A stretch of DNA of 64,000 nucleotides from Ferribacterium limneticum (GCF_020510565.1 NZ_CP075189.1:1-64000); one strand, 5' to 3'; counted from the stretch's first letter, positions 39,690-48,486 are shown. Notes: generated by a model not told the origin, from the letters alone. Numbers and translations are program-made.

Positions 39690-41687
39690 TTGGCCGGTAA
39701 ATCCATGCCCGTTTTACGCGTCGCCCTCGATTTGCCGTTACATCGCCTTTTTGATTATCTGGCTGAAACGGCGTCGACCGCAGATATCGGCTACAGGGCT
39801 CGCGTTCCATTCGGTCGCGGCGAGAAACTCGGCGTTATCGTCGACGTGGTTGGCGAAAGCGACTGGCCGCTGGATCAGCTGAAGCAGGCAGTCGAAATTT
39901 TGCGCGACTTGCCGCCACTGCCGGCCGATTTCTTTCGGCTTTGCGAATTCGCAAGTACTTACTATCAGGCTGCATATGGCGAAGTTGTGCTGCAGGCCTT
40001 GCCGGTTGGACTCAAACGCCTTGATCCGCCGGACCGACGCAGCGGACGCGCCACGCGAAAGCCGGAGCCGATTCAGCCGCCAGCCCTGACCGACGAACAA
40101 GCCACAGCTTTGGCTGCCATCGACCCGGCCGCCGGTTTTTCCGTTCATCTGTTGCATGGCGTGACCGGCAGCGGCAAAACCGAGGTCTATCTGCGCCTGG
40201 TCGAGCAAGCCTTGGAGGCTGGACGACAAGCCCTGATTTTGGTCCCGGAAATCAACTTGACGCCACAGCTGGAGGGCCGGGTTCGCGCCCGCTTTCCCGA
40301 GGCGGGTGTCGTTTCCCTGCATAGCGAACTGGCTGAGGCAGCGCGTGAGCGCAACTGGCGGGCGGCCTTTGCCGGCGAGGCGAGCATCATTCTTGGCACC
40401 CGGCTATCGATCTTCACACCCATGCCCCGGCTTGGCTTGATCGTCATTGATGAAGAGCACGACCCATCATTCAAGCAGCAGGACGGCATGCGTTATTCGG
40501 CGCGTGATGTCGGGGTTTTCCGGGCCCACCAGCTGGGCATACCCATTCTGCTCGGCTCGGCGACGCCGTCGCTCGAGTCATGGGCGAATGCGCAGGGCGG
40601 GCGATATGGCCTGCTGACGCTGAATCAGCGGGCCAATCCGGAAGCAACGCTGCCGGCTGTGCACATCATCAATACGCGCAAAATGGTCTTGAAGGAGGGT
40701 GTCAGCGAGCCGTTGATTGCCGCCATCAAGGAGCGTCTGGCGCGTGGCGAGCAGAGCCTCGTCTTCCTCAACCGCCGTGGTTACGCCCCCGTGCTGGCTT
40801 GCCCGGCCTGCGGATGGATTTCACGGTGTACGCGCTGTGCGGCCAACATGGTCTTGCACCTCGCCGACCGTCGTCTGCGCTGCCATCACTGCGGTTGCGA
40901 ACACCGCGTACCGAAGGCCTGCCCGACCTGCGGCAATCAGGACATCCACCCGTTTGGGCGCGGTACGCAGCGTCTTGAGGCGTGGCTGCAGGAGCAGTTT
41001 CCCGAAGCGCGCGTCCTGCGCGTCGACCGTGATTCGGTGAAGAGTCGCAAGCAGTGGGAGGCCATGCTGGATCTCATTCATGGCGGTCTGGCCGACATTC
41101 TGGTCGGCACCCAGATGCTGGCCAAGGGCCACGATTTTCCCAAGCTGACACTGGTTGGCACGCTCGGCGCCGATGCCGCCCTCTACGCTGCCGACTGGCG
41201 GGCGCCGGAACGCCTGTTCGCCCAGTTGATGCAGGTAGCCGGGCGGGCCGGGCGGGCCGAACTGAAGGGCGAAGTGCTGATCCAGACCGAGTATCCGGAT
41301 CATCCGCTGTTTGCCGCGCTGGCCGAGCACGACTACCCGGGATTCGCCGCCCAGCAACTCAAGGAGCGCGAGCAGGCCGGCTTCCCGCCCTATGCCTTCC
41401 AGGCCGTGTTGCGCGCTGAGGCGCCGGAAATGGCCGATTCCATTGCCTTCCTGAACACGGCTGCCGCCTTGCCGCTGATCGGCGAGCACGAAAACGTCAT
41501 GATCTATGACCCGGTGCCGATGAAGCTGGCCCGGCTGGCCAATCTGGAGCGTGGCCAGTTGCTCGCCGAATCCTGTTCGCGCCCGGCCTTGCAGAATTTC
41601 CTGCCGCGCTGGCGGGAGGCGATCGAAACCATCAAGGCGCCGTCGAAATTGCGCTGGCACATCGAGGTTGATCCCCTAGAGTTTTGA
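39690..41687 (+). CDS. priA: Primosomal replication restart helicase PriA
   Basis: PriA recognises stalled forks and reloads the replisome. The 665 residues have an N-terminal 3'-end binding domain, helicase motifs including HGVTGSGKTEVYL (Walker A) and VIDEEHDPSFKQ, and the zinc-binding insert with eight cysteines (CPACGW...CTRC...CHHC...CPTCG, about 371-415). The start is ambiguous: TTG 39690 lies 12 bases after GGAG, while ATG 39705 aligns with the usual MPV.RVAL N-terminus. I give the longer form. Confidence 0.96.
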   Translation: MAGKSMPVLRVALDLPLHRLFDYLAETASTADIGYRARVPFGRGEKLGVIVDVVGESDWPLDQLKQAVEILRDLPPLPADFFRLCEFASTYYQAAYGEVVLQALPVGLKRLDPPDRRSGRATRKPEPIQPPALTDEQATALAAIDPAAGFSVHLLHGVTGSGKTEVYLRLVEQALEAGRQALILVPEINLTPQLEGRVRARFPEAGVVSLHSELAEAARERNWRAAFAGEASIILGTRLSIFTPMPRLGLIVIDEEHDPSFKQQDGMRYSARDVGVFRAHQLGIPILLGSATPSLESWANAQGGRYGLLTLNQRANPEATLPAVHIINTRKMVLKEGVSEPLIAAIKERLARGEQSLVFLNRRGYAPVLACPACGWISRCTRCAANMVLHLADRRLRCHHCGCEHRVPKACPTCGNQDIHPFGRGTQRLEAWLQEQFPEARVLRVDRDSVKSRKQWEAMLDLIHGGLADILVGTQMLAKGHDFPKLTLVGTLGADAALYAADWRAPERLFAQLMQVAGRAGRAELKGEVLIQTEYPDHPLFAALAEHDYPGFAAQQLKEREQAGFPPYAFQAVLRAEAPEMADSIAFLNTAAALPLIGEHENVMIYDPVPMKLARLANLERGQLLAESCSRPALQNFLPRWREAIETIKAPSKLRWHIEVDPLEF

Positions 41688-41707
41688 CTTCCCGGCGGTC
41701 GATGTGT

Positions 41708-41724
41708 TCGGCACGACCCTTGCA
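41708..41724 (+). promoter_or_regulatory. Sigma-54 (-24/-12) promoter
   Basis: TCGGCACGACCCTTGCA matches the RpoN consensus YTGGCACGRNNNTTGCW at all but one specified position, with GG and GC ten bases apart as required. It is 34 bases before the ATG at 41758, a natural leader length, and lies in the short gap after priA. Confidence 0.75.
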
Positions 41725-41757
41725 CTGGAGTAAGCCCAATCACGCAAGGAGTCGATC

Positions 41758-42741
41758 ATGAAAATTCAGGATTCGAACGTTCAGCTGTCGTCCACTCACG
41801 AAGCGAGTCGCAGCCAGGCGCTGGAGGTCTCCAGCGAGCGGCAGTTTCGGCGCATATTCGACGATCTCTCGCTGAGCCCGGCCGAGGCGCGGAAATCCGA
41901 GCGGCAGGAAATTCAGAAAATGCTGCAATCCCTGCTCGATGCCATCATGGCGGCAATGGATGGCAAGAAAGTCGGGGAAAAGTTTGCCGCCGGCGAGGCC
42001 TTGTCGGCTCAGCCGGCGGTCGCGCGGCGCGGCGCGGAAATCAGCTGGCAGCGCACCATCCGGGAAACGGTCACCGAATCGGAAAAGACGACGGTGTGCG
42101 GCAACGGCAAGGTGACGACCTGCGATGGCAAAGTGATTGAATTCGACTACGCGCTGGCCATGGAGCGCAATTACACGAGCGAAAAGGTCGAGGAAGAGAG
42201 CGGCACCGTTAAATTGAGCGATCCGTTGATGCTGAGTTTTAACGGCATGGCTTGCGAACTGACCGAGGATTGCATCAGCTTCGATCTGAACGCCGATGGT
42301 ACTGCCGAGCAGATTCCCGGTATCGGCAAGGGTAGCGGCTATCTGGTTCTCGACCGGAACGGCAATGGCAAGGCCGACGATGGCAGCGAATTGTTCGGCG
42401 TGGCCAGTGGCAATGGTTTCGCCGATCTGGCCAAACTCGACGACGACCACAACGGCTGGATCGATGAGGCCGACGCCGCTTTCAGCCAGCTCGGCGTATG
42501 GTCGGGCGACGGTTTCGGCTCGCTCAAGCAGCAGGGGGTCGGCGCGTTATGCACTGCCACGGTCAACGCGGAATTTTCGCTAAAAACGAAATCCAACGAA
42601 TTGCTCGGACAGATTCGGGCGGCCGGTCTTTACCTTTCCGAGGCGGGGGAGGTCGGCCACATGCAGCAGGTCGACCTCATTGTCTCAGATTTGCCGGCGG
42701 GGTCTGAGCATCCAGAGCAGGGCGAGAAACTGGCCGCCTAA
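41758..42741 (+). CDS. Calcium-binding-like protein of unknown function
   Basis: The 327-residue protein has no signal peptide. The N-terminal half (about 1-150) is charged and helical. The C-terminal half carries EF-hand/dockerin-like acidic loops: FDLNADGTAEQ, LDRNGNGKADDGSELFG and LDDDHNGWIDEAD. The ELFG-containing loop pattern is common in large bacterial RTX-like proteins and in small standalone ones. A good AGGAG precedes the ATG and a sigma-54 promoter precedes that, suggesting control together with motility, nitrogen or biofilm genes. Its 3' end overlaps the convergent MFS gene by 57 bases, and repeat copy 7 encodes TATVNAEFSLKTK. Confidence 0.75.
   Translation: MKIQDSNVQLSSTHEASRSQALEVSSERQFRRIFDDLSLSPAEARKSERQEIQKMLQSLLDAIMAAMDGKKVGEKFAAGEALSAQPAVARRGAEISWQRTIRETVTESEKTTVCGNGKVTTCDGKVIEFDYALAMERNYTSEKVEEESGTVKLSDPLMLSFNGMACELTEDCISFDLNADGTAEQIPGIGKGSGYLVLDRNGNGKADDGSELFGVASGNGFADLAKLDDDHNGWIDEADAAFSQLGVWSGDGFGSLKQQGVGALCTATVNAEFSLKTKSNELLGQIRAAGLYLSEAGEVGHMQQVDLIVSDLPAGSEHPEQGEKLAA
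42552..42591 (-). repeat. Dispersed 40-bp repeat, copy 7 (degenerate, inside the Ca-binding-like gene)
   Basis: On the minus strand it reads TTTCGTTTTTAGC then GAAAATTCCGCGTTGACCGT. Antisense to the gene. Confidence 0.6.
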
Positions 42742-43902
42742 GAGCGTGAAGAAGGCGGTGCGGAAAGCCGCATCGCCAGCCCAGCCTTGAGCCTGCAGGG
42801 CATCGACGAGTATGCCGATGCCCCATTGCAGGCCGAAGGCACCGGCGAAAACCAGCAGATTGAGGGCAGTGTTCGCCCGTCCGGAGAGCGCCGATGGGAA
42901 GGCCTGGGCGACCAGCGAATAGGAAACGTTGGAGAGCGAAAAACAGGCGCCGAGGACAGGCCACAGCAGGTTGCCGGCGAAGCCTGGCAGGCAGCTGATC
43001 AGGGCGAGCAGGCTGATGGCGACGATCATGGAAGTGCGATAGATGGTGTCGAGCTTGATCCCTCGCCGCACCAGCCCGGTGGCGAAGAAGCCCATGAACA
43101 GGAAGCCGGCCAGCATGGCGCCGCTCATCCAGGTCAGGCGGGCGGCAATCGCTGCGCCTTCGAGCCCTTCCATGACCGTCATCCAGCGCGCTACCCACAG
43201 GCCCTGCACAGCCATGAAACCGCCGGTGAACCAGAAGCCCATCGGGGCGTAGCGCCAGAAGTGAGGGCTGGAAAAAATGCTTTTTACCCCGGCCATCTGG
43301 GCGGCGAAGCCAGTCCCGCCTTCCTCGCCGGGCTTGTCGGGGGCGACGAACCAGAGCGTCGCGGCGACGGCCAGGGTCGCGGCGGCCAGGCCGAAAGCGA
43401 TTTCCTGCCAGGAGGCAAAGCCGAGCGCCATTTCCAGCGGTTTCGAGGCGGCCAGCGCGCCGAGGCCGCCCGAGGCCATGACCCAGCCGGTCAGCGAGGC
43501 CTGCCGTTCGGGCGGGAACCACTGGGCAAAGGCTTTGAACGAAGCCATCAGGCAGGCCGAAACGCCAAGGCCGATCATGGCGCGGCCAATGGCCAGGCCG
43601 CCAAGGGCATCGGAGAGTGCGAAGACGGCGGCTCCGGCGGCGGCGATCAGGAGCAGGCCGGCCTCGACGCGACGCGGACCAAAGCGGTCGAGCAGCATGC
43701 CGAGCGGCAACTGGGCGGCGCCGAAGGCAAGAAAATAGGTGCTGGTTAGCAGGCCGAGCGCGTTGTCGCCGAGGTTGAGTTCGCGGGCGAGAACCGGCCC
43801 GATGACGGCATTGGCCGTCCGGTAGAGGTAGGACAGGAAATAACCGGCGGCAAAGGGCAGGAATAGCCTGATCCACAGGCGGCGAGCGTCCGTATCGTTC
43901 AT
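42685..43902 (-). CDS. Major facilitator superfamily transporter
   Basis: The 405-residue protein has about twelve hydrophobic helices. The MFS loop 2-3 motif appears as LGMLLDRFGPRRVE, and an FLSYLYRTANAVIGPVL segment lies in the first helix region. The substrate cannot be told. I chose ATG 43902 because it overlaps the MOSC stop (ATGA); the open frame extends upstream through the parS site and would add 23 charged, implausible residues. It is the last gene of a minus-strand operon. Its end overlaps the convergent calcium-binding-like gene. Confidence 0.9.
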   Translation of the reverse strand: MNDTDARRLWIRLFLPFAAGYFLSYLYRTANAVIGPVLARELNLGDNALGLLTSTYFLAFGAAQLPLGMLLDRFGPRRVEAGLLLIAAAGAAVFALSDALGGLAIGRAMIGLGVSACLMASFKAFAQWFPPERQASLTGWVMASGGLGALAASKPLEMALGFASWQEIAFGLAAATLAVAATLWFVAPDKPGEEGGTGFAAQMAGVKSIFSSPHFWRYAPMGFWFTGGFMAVQGLWVARWMTVMEGLEGAAIAARLTWMSGAMLAGFLFMGFFATGLVRRGIKLDTIYRTSMIVAISLLALISCLPGFAGNLLWPVLGACFSLSNVSYSLVAQAFPSALSGRANTALNLLVFAGAFGLQWGIGILVDALQAQGWAGDAAFRTAFFTLLGGQFLALLWMLRPRRQI

Positions 43903-44603
43903 TGGTTCTCGGGTTTCACGTGGAACGCCACCGGCATGGGCGACGTCTTTTCTGGATTTTTTCGGAGCCATTCGACCCGCGAAACGATCTTTTGTTGCCA
44001 GTTTTTGGCGATGCCGGGACTGGCGGCGAGTTTTTCAAGGTCGGCGAGGGTGGGGCGGTGGGCCTGCCAGCACTGCATCGCTTCGGCCAGCGTGAAGCTG
44101 CCTTCCGCCGCTTGCAGGAGTTCAAGCGTATCGCCCGGCGCCACGAGGCCGGGTTTGACGACCCGCCAGTACCAGCCGGTCAGGCGATGCTCGGCGATGA
44201 AGGCGGCCATGCCATCGCTGGCGAAGCGTTCATCAATTTTCCAGCACGGGTTGCGCGGCTGGCAAACCTGCAGCTCGGCGCTGCCCAGGCGCCAGATGTC
44301 ACCGATCCGGACATCGTTTTCGTCGAGTTCGGCCGTCGAGATGTTTTCGCCGAGGCTGCCGATGACGAGCTGTGGCGCGGCCTCCGGGAAGCGTTCGGCC
44401 AGCTTGGCGTAATGGCGTGCCGGGTAGAGATGGACGGCTTTTTCCGGGCCGCCGTGCACGCGTCGGTCGGCCTGCTCGTCGCCGATGAAGCCTTCGCGGC
44501 CGAGTTCGAGCGGGCCGCCGGCCGGCTGCTTGTACATGCCGGTCGGCCGACCGGATTCAGGAAGCGGGCGTATGCCGCCGATGAAGAGGGAAACGTGGGC
44601 CAT
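43899..44603 (-). CDS. MOSC domain protein, YiiM-like
   Basis: The 234-residue protein has the MOSC (Moco sulfurase C-terminal) fold signature: GFIGDEQADRRVHGGPEKAVHLYP, IGSLGENIS, IGDIWRLGSAELQVCQPRNPCWK with the conserved cysteines, and a C-terminal 3-alpha domain (about 170-225). YiiM relatives bind molybdenum cofactor and detoxify N-hydroxylated compounds. Its last codons (VAFHVKPENQ) are formed by a parS-like site. It overlaps the MFS gene by four bases and lies 18 bases after the ROK gene. Confidence 0.9.
   Translation of the reverse strand: MAHVSLFIGGIRPLPESGRPTGMYKQPAGGPLELGREGFIGDEQADRRVHGGPEKAVHLYPARHYAKLAERFPEAAPQLVIGSLGENISTAELDENDVRIGDIWRLGSAELQVCQPRNPCWKIDERFASDGMAAFIAEHRLTGWYWRVVKPGLVAPGDTLELLQAAEGSFTLAEAMQCWQAHRPTLADLEKLAASPGIAKNWQQKIVSRVEWLRKNPEKTSPMPVAFHVKPENQ
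43913..43926 (+). promoter_or_regulatory. parS-like ParB-binding site 4
   Basis: GTTTCACGTGGAAC, the same 14-mer as sites 1 and 2, inside the 3' end of the MOSC gene. Confidence 0.75.
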
Positions 44604-44621
44604 GGTCGCCGGATTTTGCCA

Positions 44622-45515
44622 TCAATCCCACAACCATGCTGCGCCGCGTACCCCCGAGGAATCCCCATGTTTCGGCGGCAGGAATTTTGTGCTGAATGCA
44701 TCCGAAAAAACGTGGGGACGGCAAGTGTCGGTCAGGTTTCGATACAGCCGCTGCATGTTCGACAGCCCACCGCCTATGACGATGACCTGCGGGTCGAGAA
44801 GGTTGATGACGCTAGCCAGGGCGCGGCCGAGGCGTTCTTCGTAACGGCGCAGCGAGGCTTCGCAGGCGGCGTCGCCCCTGGCAGCAAGGTGGTCGATCTG
44901 GCTCGCGCTCAGGGTTTGTCCGGTGTAGCGGCGATGGTCGGCAGCCAGCGCCGGGCCGGAAAGATAGGCCTCGGTGCAGCCGGCGCGGCCGCAGTAGCAG
45001 GGCGGCAAGGGCAGGTCGTCGCCGCTCGGCAGGGGCAGCGGATTGTGTCCCCATTCTCCTGCGATGGCGTTGGCGCCGGTCAGCACCTGGCGGTTGATGA
45101 CGATGCCGCCACCGACGCCGGTGCCGAGGATGATGCCGAAAACGACCTCTGCATCCTGCCCGCTACCGTCAACCGCTTCGGACAGCGCAAAGCAGTTGGC
45201 GTCGTTGGCCAGCCGTATTTCACGCTGGAGCAGGGCCTGCAGGTCACGCTTGAGTGGCTGGCCAATCAGGCAGGTGGAGTTGGCATTCTTGATCAGGCCG
45301 GTGGCCAGCGATTCGGCGCCGGGGATGCCAATGCCGACGCTGCCCCGTTGGCCGAGTGTGTTCTCGACACTTTCGACCAGCCCGGCGATGGCCAAGAGCG
45401 TTGCCATGTAGTCGCCCTGCGGCGTCGCGATGCGCTGGCGCAGCAATTCGCGGCCGTCGTCGGCCAGTGCGATGATCTCGGTTTTGGTCCCGCCGAGGTC
45501 GACACCTAGGCGCAT
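44622..45515 (-). CDS. ROK-family sugar kinase (fructokinase/NagK-like)
   Basis: The 297-residue enzyme starts MRLGVDLGGTKTEI, the phosphate-binding loop of the ROK family, and has LANDANCFALSEA, GIILGTGVGGGIV, GEWGHNPLP and the zinc motif CYCGRAGCTEAYLSG. These fit the fructokinase/N-acetylglucosamine kinase branch, phosphorylating a hexose with ATP. ATG 45515 overlaps the stop of the upstream methyltransferase (TGATG), so the genes are coupled; the open frame further upstream is a shadow of that gene. Confidence 0.92.
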   Translation of the reverse strand: MRLGVDLGGTKTEIIALADDGRELLRQRIATPQGDYMATLLAIAGLVESVENTLGQRGSVGIGIPGAESLATGLIKNANSTCLIGQPLKRDLQALLQREIRLANDANCFALSEAVDGSGQDAEVVFGIILGTGVGGGIVINRQVLTGANAIAGEWGHNPLPLPSGDDLPLPPCYCGRAGCTEAYLSGPALAADHRRYTGQTLSASQIDHLAARGDAACEASLRRYEERLGRALASVINLLDPQVIVIGGGLSNMQRLYRNLTDTCRPHVFSDAFSTKFLPPKHGDSSGVRGAAWLWD

Positions 45516-46165
45516 CAGACGCGAACGCCGATGCCCTTGACGTTGCCGTAGGTCGTCGTCAGCGTGCGCAGGACGCTGGCGCCGGCTTCGAGCAGCAGCA
45601 TGAAGAGATTGCGTTCGGTGTACAGGCAAACCGGATGCTGGATGTCGTATTTGCCGGCGAGCATCGGCGATAGCATGGCAAAACGCTGATCAATGGTCGA
45701 TTCGCTGGCGGCATAACCTTCGCTGAGTTCGGAATGCAGACCGAGGACGGAGATGTAGAGCTTGCCGCCGATCTTGAGTCTGAGCAGCAGTTGCCGGACC
45801 ACCCGGCGGGCCTCTTCATAGGGCAGGCTGCATAGGCCGCGGCGGATGACGATGATGTCAAACGGCTCGCCCTGCGAAAACTCCGGGAGCTCGGGCAAGG
45901 TGCAGGCGGTATAGCAAACTTCATTCTGCAAACCGGCCGCCAAAATGCGGCCCTCGATGTCGTTCTTGTGATTCGGGCTGTCGGCGACGACAGTTTGAAT
46001 GCCGAGGCGGGCAAATTTGATGGCCATTTCGCCATGCTTGTCGGGCAGGATCAGGACCGAAACCGAACGATCGACGCGCCGCCGTTTGACGCATTCCTCC
46101 AGCGCATAGCGCTCAAGTTCGTCGATCCCTGTCTCCCATGGATTGGCGGTAATATTTGTTGTCAT
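45515..46165 (-). CDS. SAM-dependent methyltransferase-like protein
   Basis: The 216-residue protein looks like a class I Rossmann methyltransferase: a VSVLILPDKHGEMAIKFARLG segment in place of the usual glycine-rich motif I, FDIIVIRRGLCSLPYEEARRVVRQLLLRLKIGGKLYISVLG as motifs IV-VI. The motif I glycines are weak, so AdoMet binding is uncertain. ATG 46165 follows GGAGGGAGG. It heads the four-gene minus-strand operon. Substrate unknown. Confidence 0.7.
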   Translation of the reverse strand: MTTNITANPWETGIDELERYALEECVKRRRVDRSVSVLILPDKHGEMAIKFARLGIQTVVADSPNHKNDIEGRILAAGLQNEVCYTACTLPELPEFSQGEPFDIIVIRRGLCSLPYEEARRVVRQLLLRLKIGGKLYISVLGLHSELSEGYAASESTIDQRFAMLSPMLAGKYDIQHPVCLYTERNLFMLLLEAGASVLRTLTTTYGNVKGIGVRV

Positions 46166-46246
46166 GATCGTTGCCTCCCTCCGGTTCATTGTGCCCAAGG
46201 CGGGGCGGCGTGACAACCGGGAATCCATGCAGGGAAAGGAAAAACA

Positions 46247-46585
46247 ATGTTAGTCCGCTTTTATTCCAGTGAAACGGGGGAATTGCTGATGTTCGCCGAG
46301 GCGGCCCGACCGTTGCTGCAGGTGCTGGGCAAGGCAACGACGGCGCGGGGAACCTTTACTGTGGCCGAGATGGCGCCGGCCGCGAACACCTTGCGTGAAG
46401 CGGTCAAACGGGCCGAGGCACCGCCACCGCCGCCGGATGAGGACGAGCGGGACGAGACGGGGAAAAAGAAGGAGCCGGTCGTCGCGATGAGCCAGCGCGC
46501 CTGGCCGTTGATCGATATGCTCGAGCGGACCAGCAAGGGTGGGGCGAAGGCAAATATCGTCTGGGAAGCGTCAGCCGATTTCTGA
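46247..46585 (+). CDS. DUF1840 family protein
   Basis: The 112-residue protein begins MLVRFYSSETGELLMFAE and ends with a conserved-looking MSQRAWPLIDMLERTSKGGAKANIVWEA. An acidic proline-rich stretch (about 59-72) joins the halves. This matches the small betaproteobacterial DUF1840 family, with no known function. It is divergent from the methyltransferase operon and convergent with the HPt gene. Confidence 0.85.
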   Translation: MLVRFYSSETGELLMFAEAARPLLQVLGKATTARGTFTVAEMAPAANTLREAVKRAEAPPPPPDEDERDETGKKKEPVVAMSQRAWPLIDMLERTSKGGAKANIVWEASADF

Positions 46586-46593
46586 GAATTGGC

Positions 46594-46968
46594 TCAGTTG
46601 GCCGATTCGATGTCGAAGCCGACCGCTATGCCGTCGATGACCGTGCGCAGATCCTGCTCAAATCTGGCGAACACGACAGCGGATGGAGTCTGGCCATCGC
46701 GTAGTGCTTGTTCGAGGTCTTTGGCGGCGTTTTGCAGGTCGAGGGCGCCGATTGTTCCGGCCAGTCCCTTGGCGCTGTGAGCGTGCCTTTCGGCACTCTC
46801 GAAATCACCGCTGGCCAGCGTGGTGCGAATGAGTTGCGGTGCATCGATCAGGCGGGCGTGAAAATCGCGCAGGATTTTTTCGTAAAGCGCCGGCTTGTTG
46901 AGCATGCGCCTGAGGCCGTCGGCCTTGTCGATGCCGGGCAGGTCCGGTAAGCCGTCATCGGCAGTCAT
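46594..46968 (-). CDS. Standalone HPt domain protein
   Basis: The 124-residue protein is a single histidine phosphotransfer domain. The acceptor is H64 in RHAHSAKGLAGTIGA, followed by LEQAL typical of the four-helix bundle. It could relay phosphate between a hybrid kinase and a receiver protein. ATG 46968 is preferred; a TTG start at 47007 would add 13 residues. It lies downstream of the CheZ-like gene on the same strand. Confidence 0.85.
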   Translation of the reverse strand: MTADDGLPDLPGIDKADGLRRMLNKPALYEKILRDFHARLIDAPQLIRTTLASGDFESAERHAHSAKGLAGTIGALDLQNAAKDLEQALRDGQTPSAVVFARFEQDLRTVIDGIAVGFDIESAN

Positions 46969-47092
46969 GAGCTTGCTCTTCGGTATCGGCGGTGGCTTCC
47001 TGAGCAATCATTTCGGGTATCCGGATATCCTGAGTTCGACATCCTCATGTTAGCGTCATCGCGTGCATCCTTCAATGCGAAAGTGCGTTTTG

Positions 47093-47662
47093 CTAGAAAA
47101 GCTCGATGTCGTCGCTCTTTTCCTTCATTTCGGCCATGAACTTGTCGACGGCTTCCTGCACCGGCATGCCCTGCATGACGGCTTCGAACATGGCGATTTC
47201 CTCGCGCGTCGTGTATTTGGTCCGGATCTTGTCCTGCAGCGAAACCCATTCGCTCGGGTTGTACAGACGCCGCCCGTCGGCCACCAGGTCGCTCAGGTCG
47301 CCCAGACTGATGCCGACGTGGGCCAGCCGCTGGACCAGCTTGTCGTAGAACTGGAAGGCGATGATGGCCTGATGAACCATGCCGGAGACGTGTTCGGAGA
47401 CACCGCTTAAATTCTGCTTGGCGACACCGACTTCGCCGTGGTCGGGCAGGGTCTGGATGGTGTCGGAAATCGTCCGCATGTAGCTGGCCATGGTCGTGAA
47501 GGAGTCGGTGAGCACCTCGACCGAACTGTCGCTATCCTTCATCGCGGCTTCGATTTGCACGGCGGAGAGTTCAAGCATCAGCACCGTTTCGCGGACCTGA
47601 CTCCAGTTCAGGTCAGGCATGTGGGCGCTGGTACCGCGCGGATGGAGTGGCTCTTTGTTCAT
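47093..47662 (-). CDS. CheZ-like helical protein with DxxxQ motif
   Basis: The 189-residue, almost entirely helical protein has a central AIIAFQFYDKLVQRLAHVG segment. CheZ phosphatases act on phospho-CheY through an Asp and a Gln four residues later, within a long helix; here D107 and Q111 in FYDKLVQRL reproduce that spacing and context. The C-terminal end (MAEMKEKSDDIELF) is acidic with terminal aromatics, reminiscent of the CheY-binding tail of CheZ. I infer a phosphatase for a receiver protein, possibly tied to the HPt protein downstream. It is not a full-length CheZ and the call is tentative. Confidence 0.6.
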   Translation of the reverse strand: MNKEPLHPRGTSAHMPDLNWSQVRETVLMLELSAVQIEAAMKDSDSSVEVLTDSFTTMASYMRTISDTIQTLPDHGEVGVAKQNLSGVSEHVSGMVHQAIIAFQFYDKLVQRLAHVGISLGDLSDLVADGRRLYNPSEWVSLQDKIRTKYTTREEIAMFEAVMQGMPVQEAVDKFMAEMKEKSDDIELF

Positions 47663-47772
47663 TGTTTTATTCCCCTTGCTGGCCGGAAACTATAGCGCAA
47701 ATCATGTCGGAGGTTCCACGGTTAGCGCTGCTTTCCCGCCCGGACAGGCGACTTGGCGCGATAATTCGCGCC

Positions 47773-48486
47773 ATGGCGTACAAGAACGTTTTCATTTTTG
47801 CCCTGTTTTTCCGGTTGACCGTAGCAATCGCTGCGCCGCCGCTGATCGCCATCGATGTCGGCCATGGCGGGAAAGACGGCGGGGCGACGAGCGCCCGTGG
47901 CCTTCCCGAATTCGCTTTCAACCAGGAATTTGCCGGGGTACTCGCCGGGGTCATGCGCGAGCGCGGCCAGGACGTCCGTGAAATAAATTTTGCCGGCGAC
48001 ATCGGCAGCCTGATCGCCCGGCCAGTGGCGGCGGCGGGCAGCGACTTTTTCATCTCCATCCACCACGACTCGATCGGCGAAGCCTGGCTCAAACCGTGGC
48101 TCTGGGAAGGAACCGAGCAGACCTACACCGAGGTCAAGCGCGGCTACGGGATCTTCGTCTCGGCCCAGAATCCCGATCCGGAAACCAGTTTGCGTTGTGC
48201 ATCGAGCATCGGCGCCATGCTGCGTCGGGCCGGATTCGTGCCGTCGACCTGGCATGGTCGCAAGCATCTGGCGGCCGATGCCGAAAACGGCGTCTGGTAT
48301 TACGACAACCTCGTTGTGCTCTACCGGACGACCCTGCCGGCCGTGCTCTTCGAGGCCGGTGTCATCAAACATCGGGATGAGGAAATCGAACTGGCCGACC
48401 CCGAGCGCCAGGCCCGCATGGCCGACGCGTTGGCGACCGGCATCGCCGGCTGCCTGTTCGTTACAGGAAAATCGGCTCCGGAGTGA
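47773..48486 (+). CDS. N-acetylmuramoyl-L-alanine amidase (amidase_3)
   Basis: The 237-residue enzyme cleaves the stem peptide from muramic acid. It has a signal peptide (about 1-20) and a zinc amidase domain with [19 protein letters not shown] and the catalytic Glu in [14 protein letters not shown]. It lacks the AMIN domain of AmiC, so it is a short, separately targeted amidase. Repeat copy 8 makes up the hydrophobic core of its signal peptide ([15 protein letters not shown]). ATG 47773 is chosen because the signal peptide starts there. Its 3' end overlaps murB on the other strand by 26 bases. Confidence 0.9.
   Translation: MAYKNVFIFALFFRLTVAIAAPPLIAIDVGHGGKDGGATSARGLPEFAFNQEFAGVLAGVMRERGQDVREINFAGDIGSLIARPVAAAGSDFFISIHHDSIGEAWLKPWLWEGTEQTYTEVKRGYGIFVSAQNPDPETSLRCASSIGAMLRRAGFVPSTWHGRKHLAADAENGVWYYDNLVVLYRTTLPAVLFEAGVIKHRDEEIELADPERQARMADALATGIAGCLFVTGKSAPE
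47790..47829 (+). repeat. Dispersed 40-bp repeat, copy 8 (signal peptide of the amidase)
   Basis: Reads TTTCATTTTTGCC then TGTTTTTCCGGTTGACCGTA. Sense orientation, frame RLTVA. Confidence 0.85.

Noticed and set aside
43903..43971. Longer MFS start through the parS-like site
   Set aside because: The added residues are charged and unlike an MFS N-terminus, and the inner ATG overlaps the MOSC stop in the usual coupled way.
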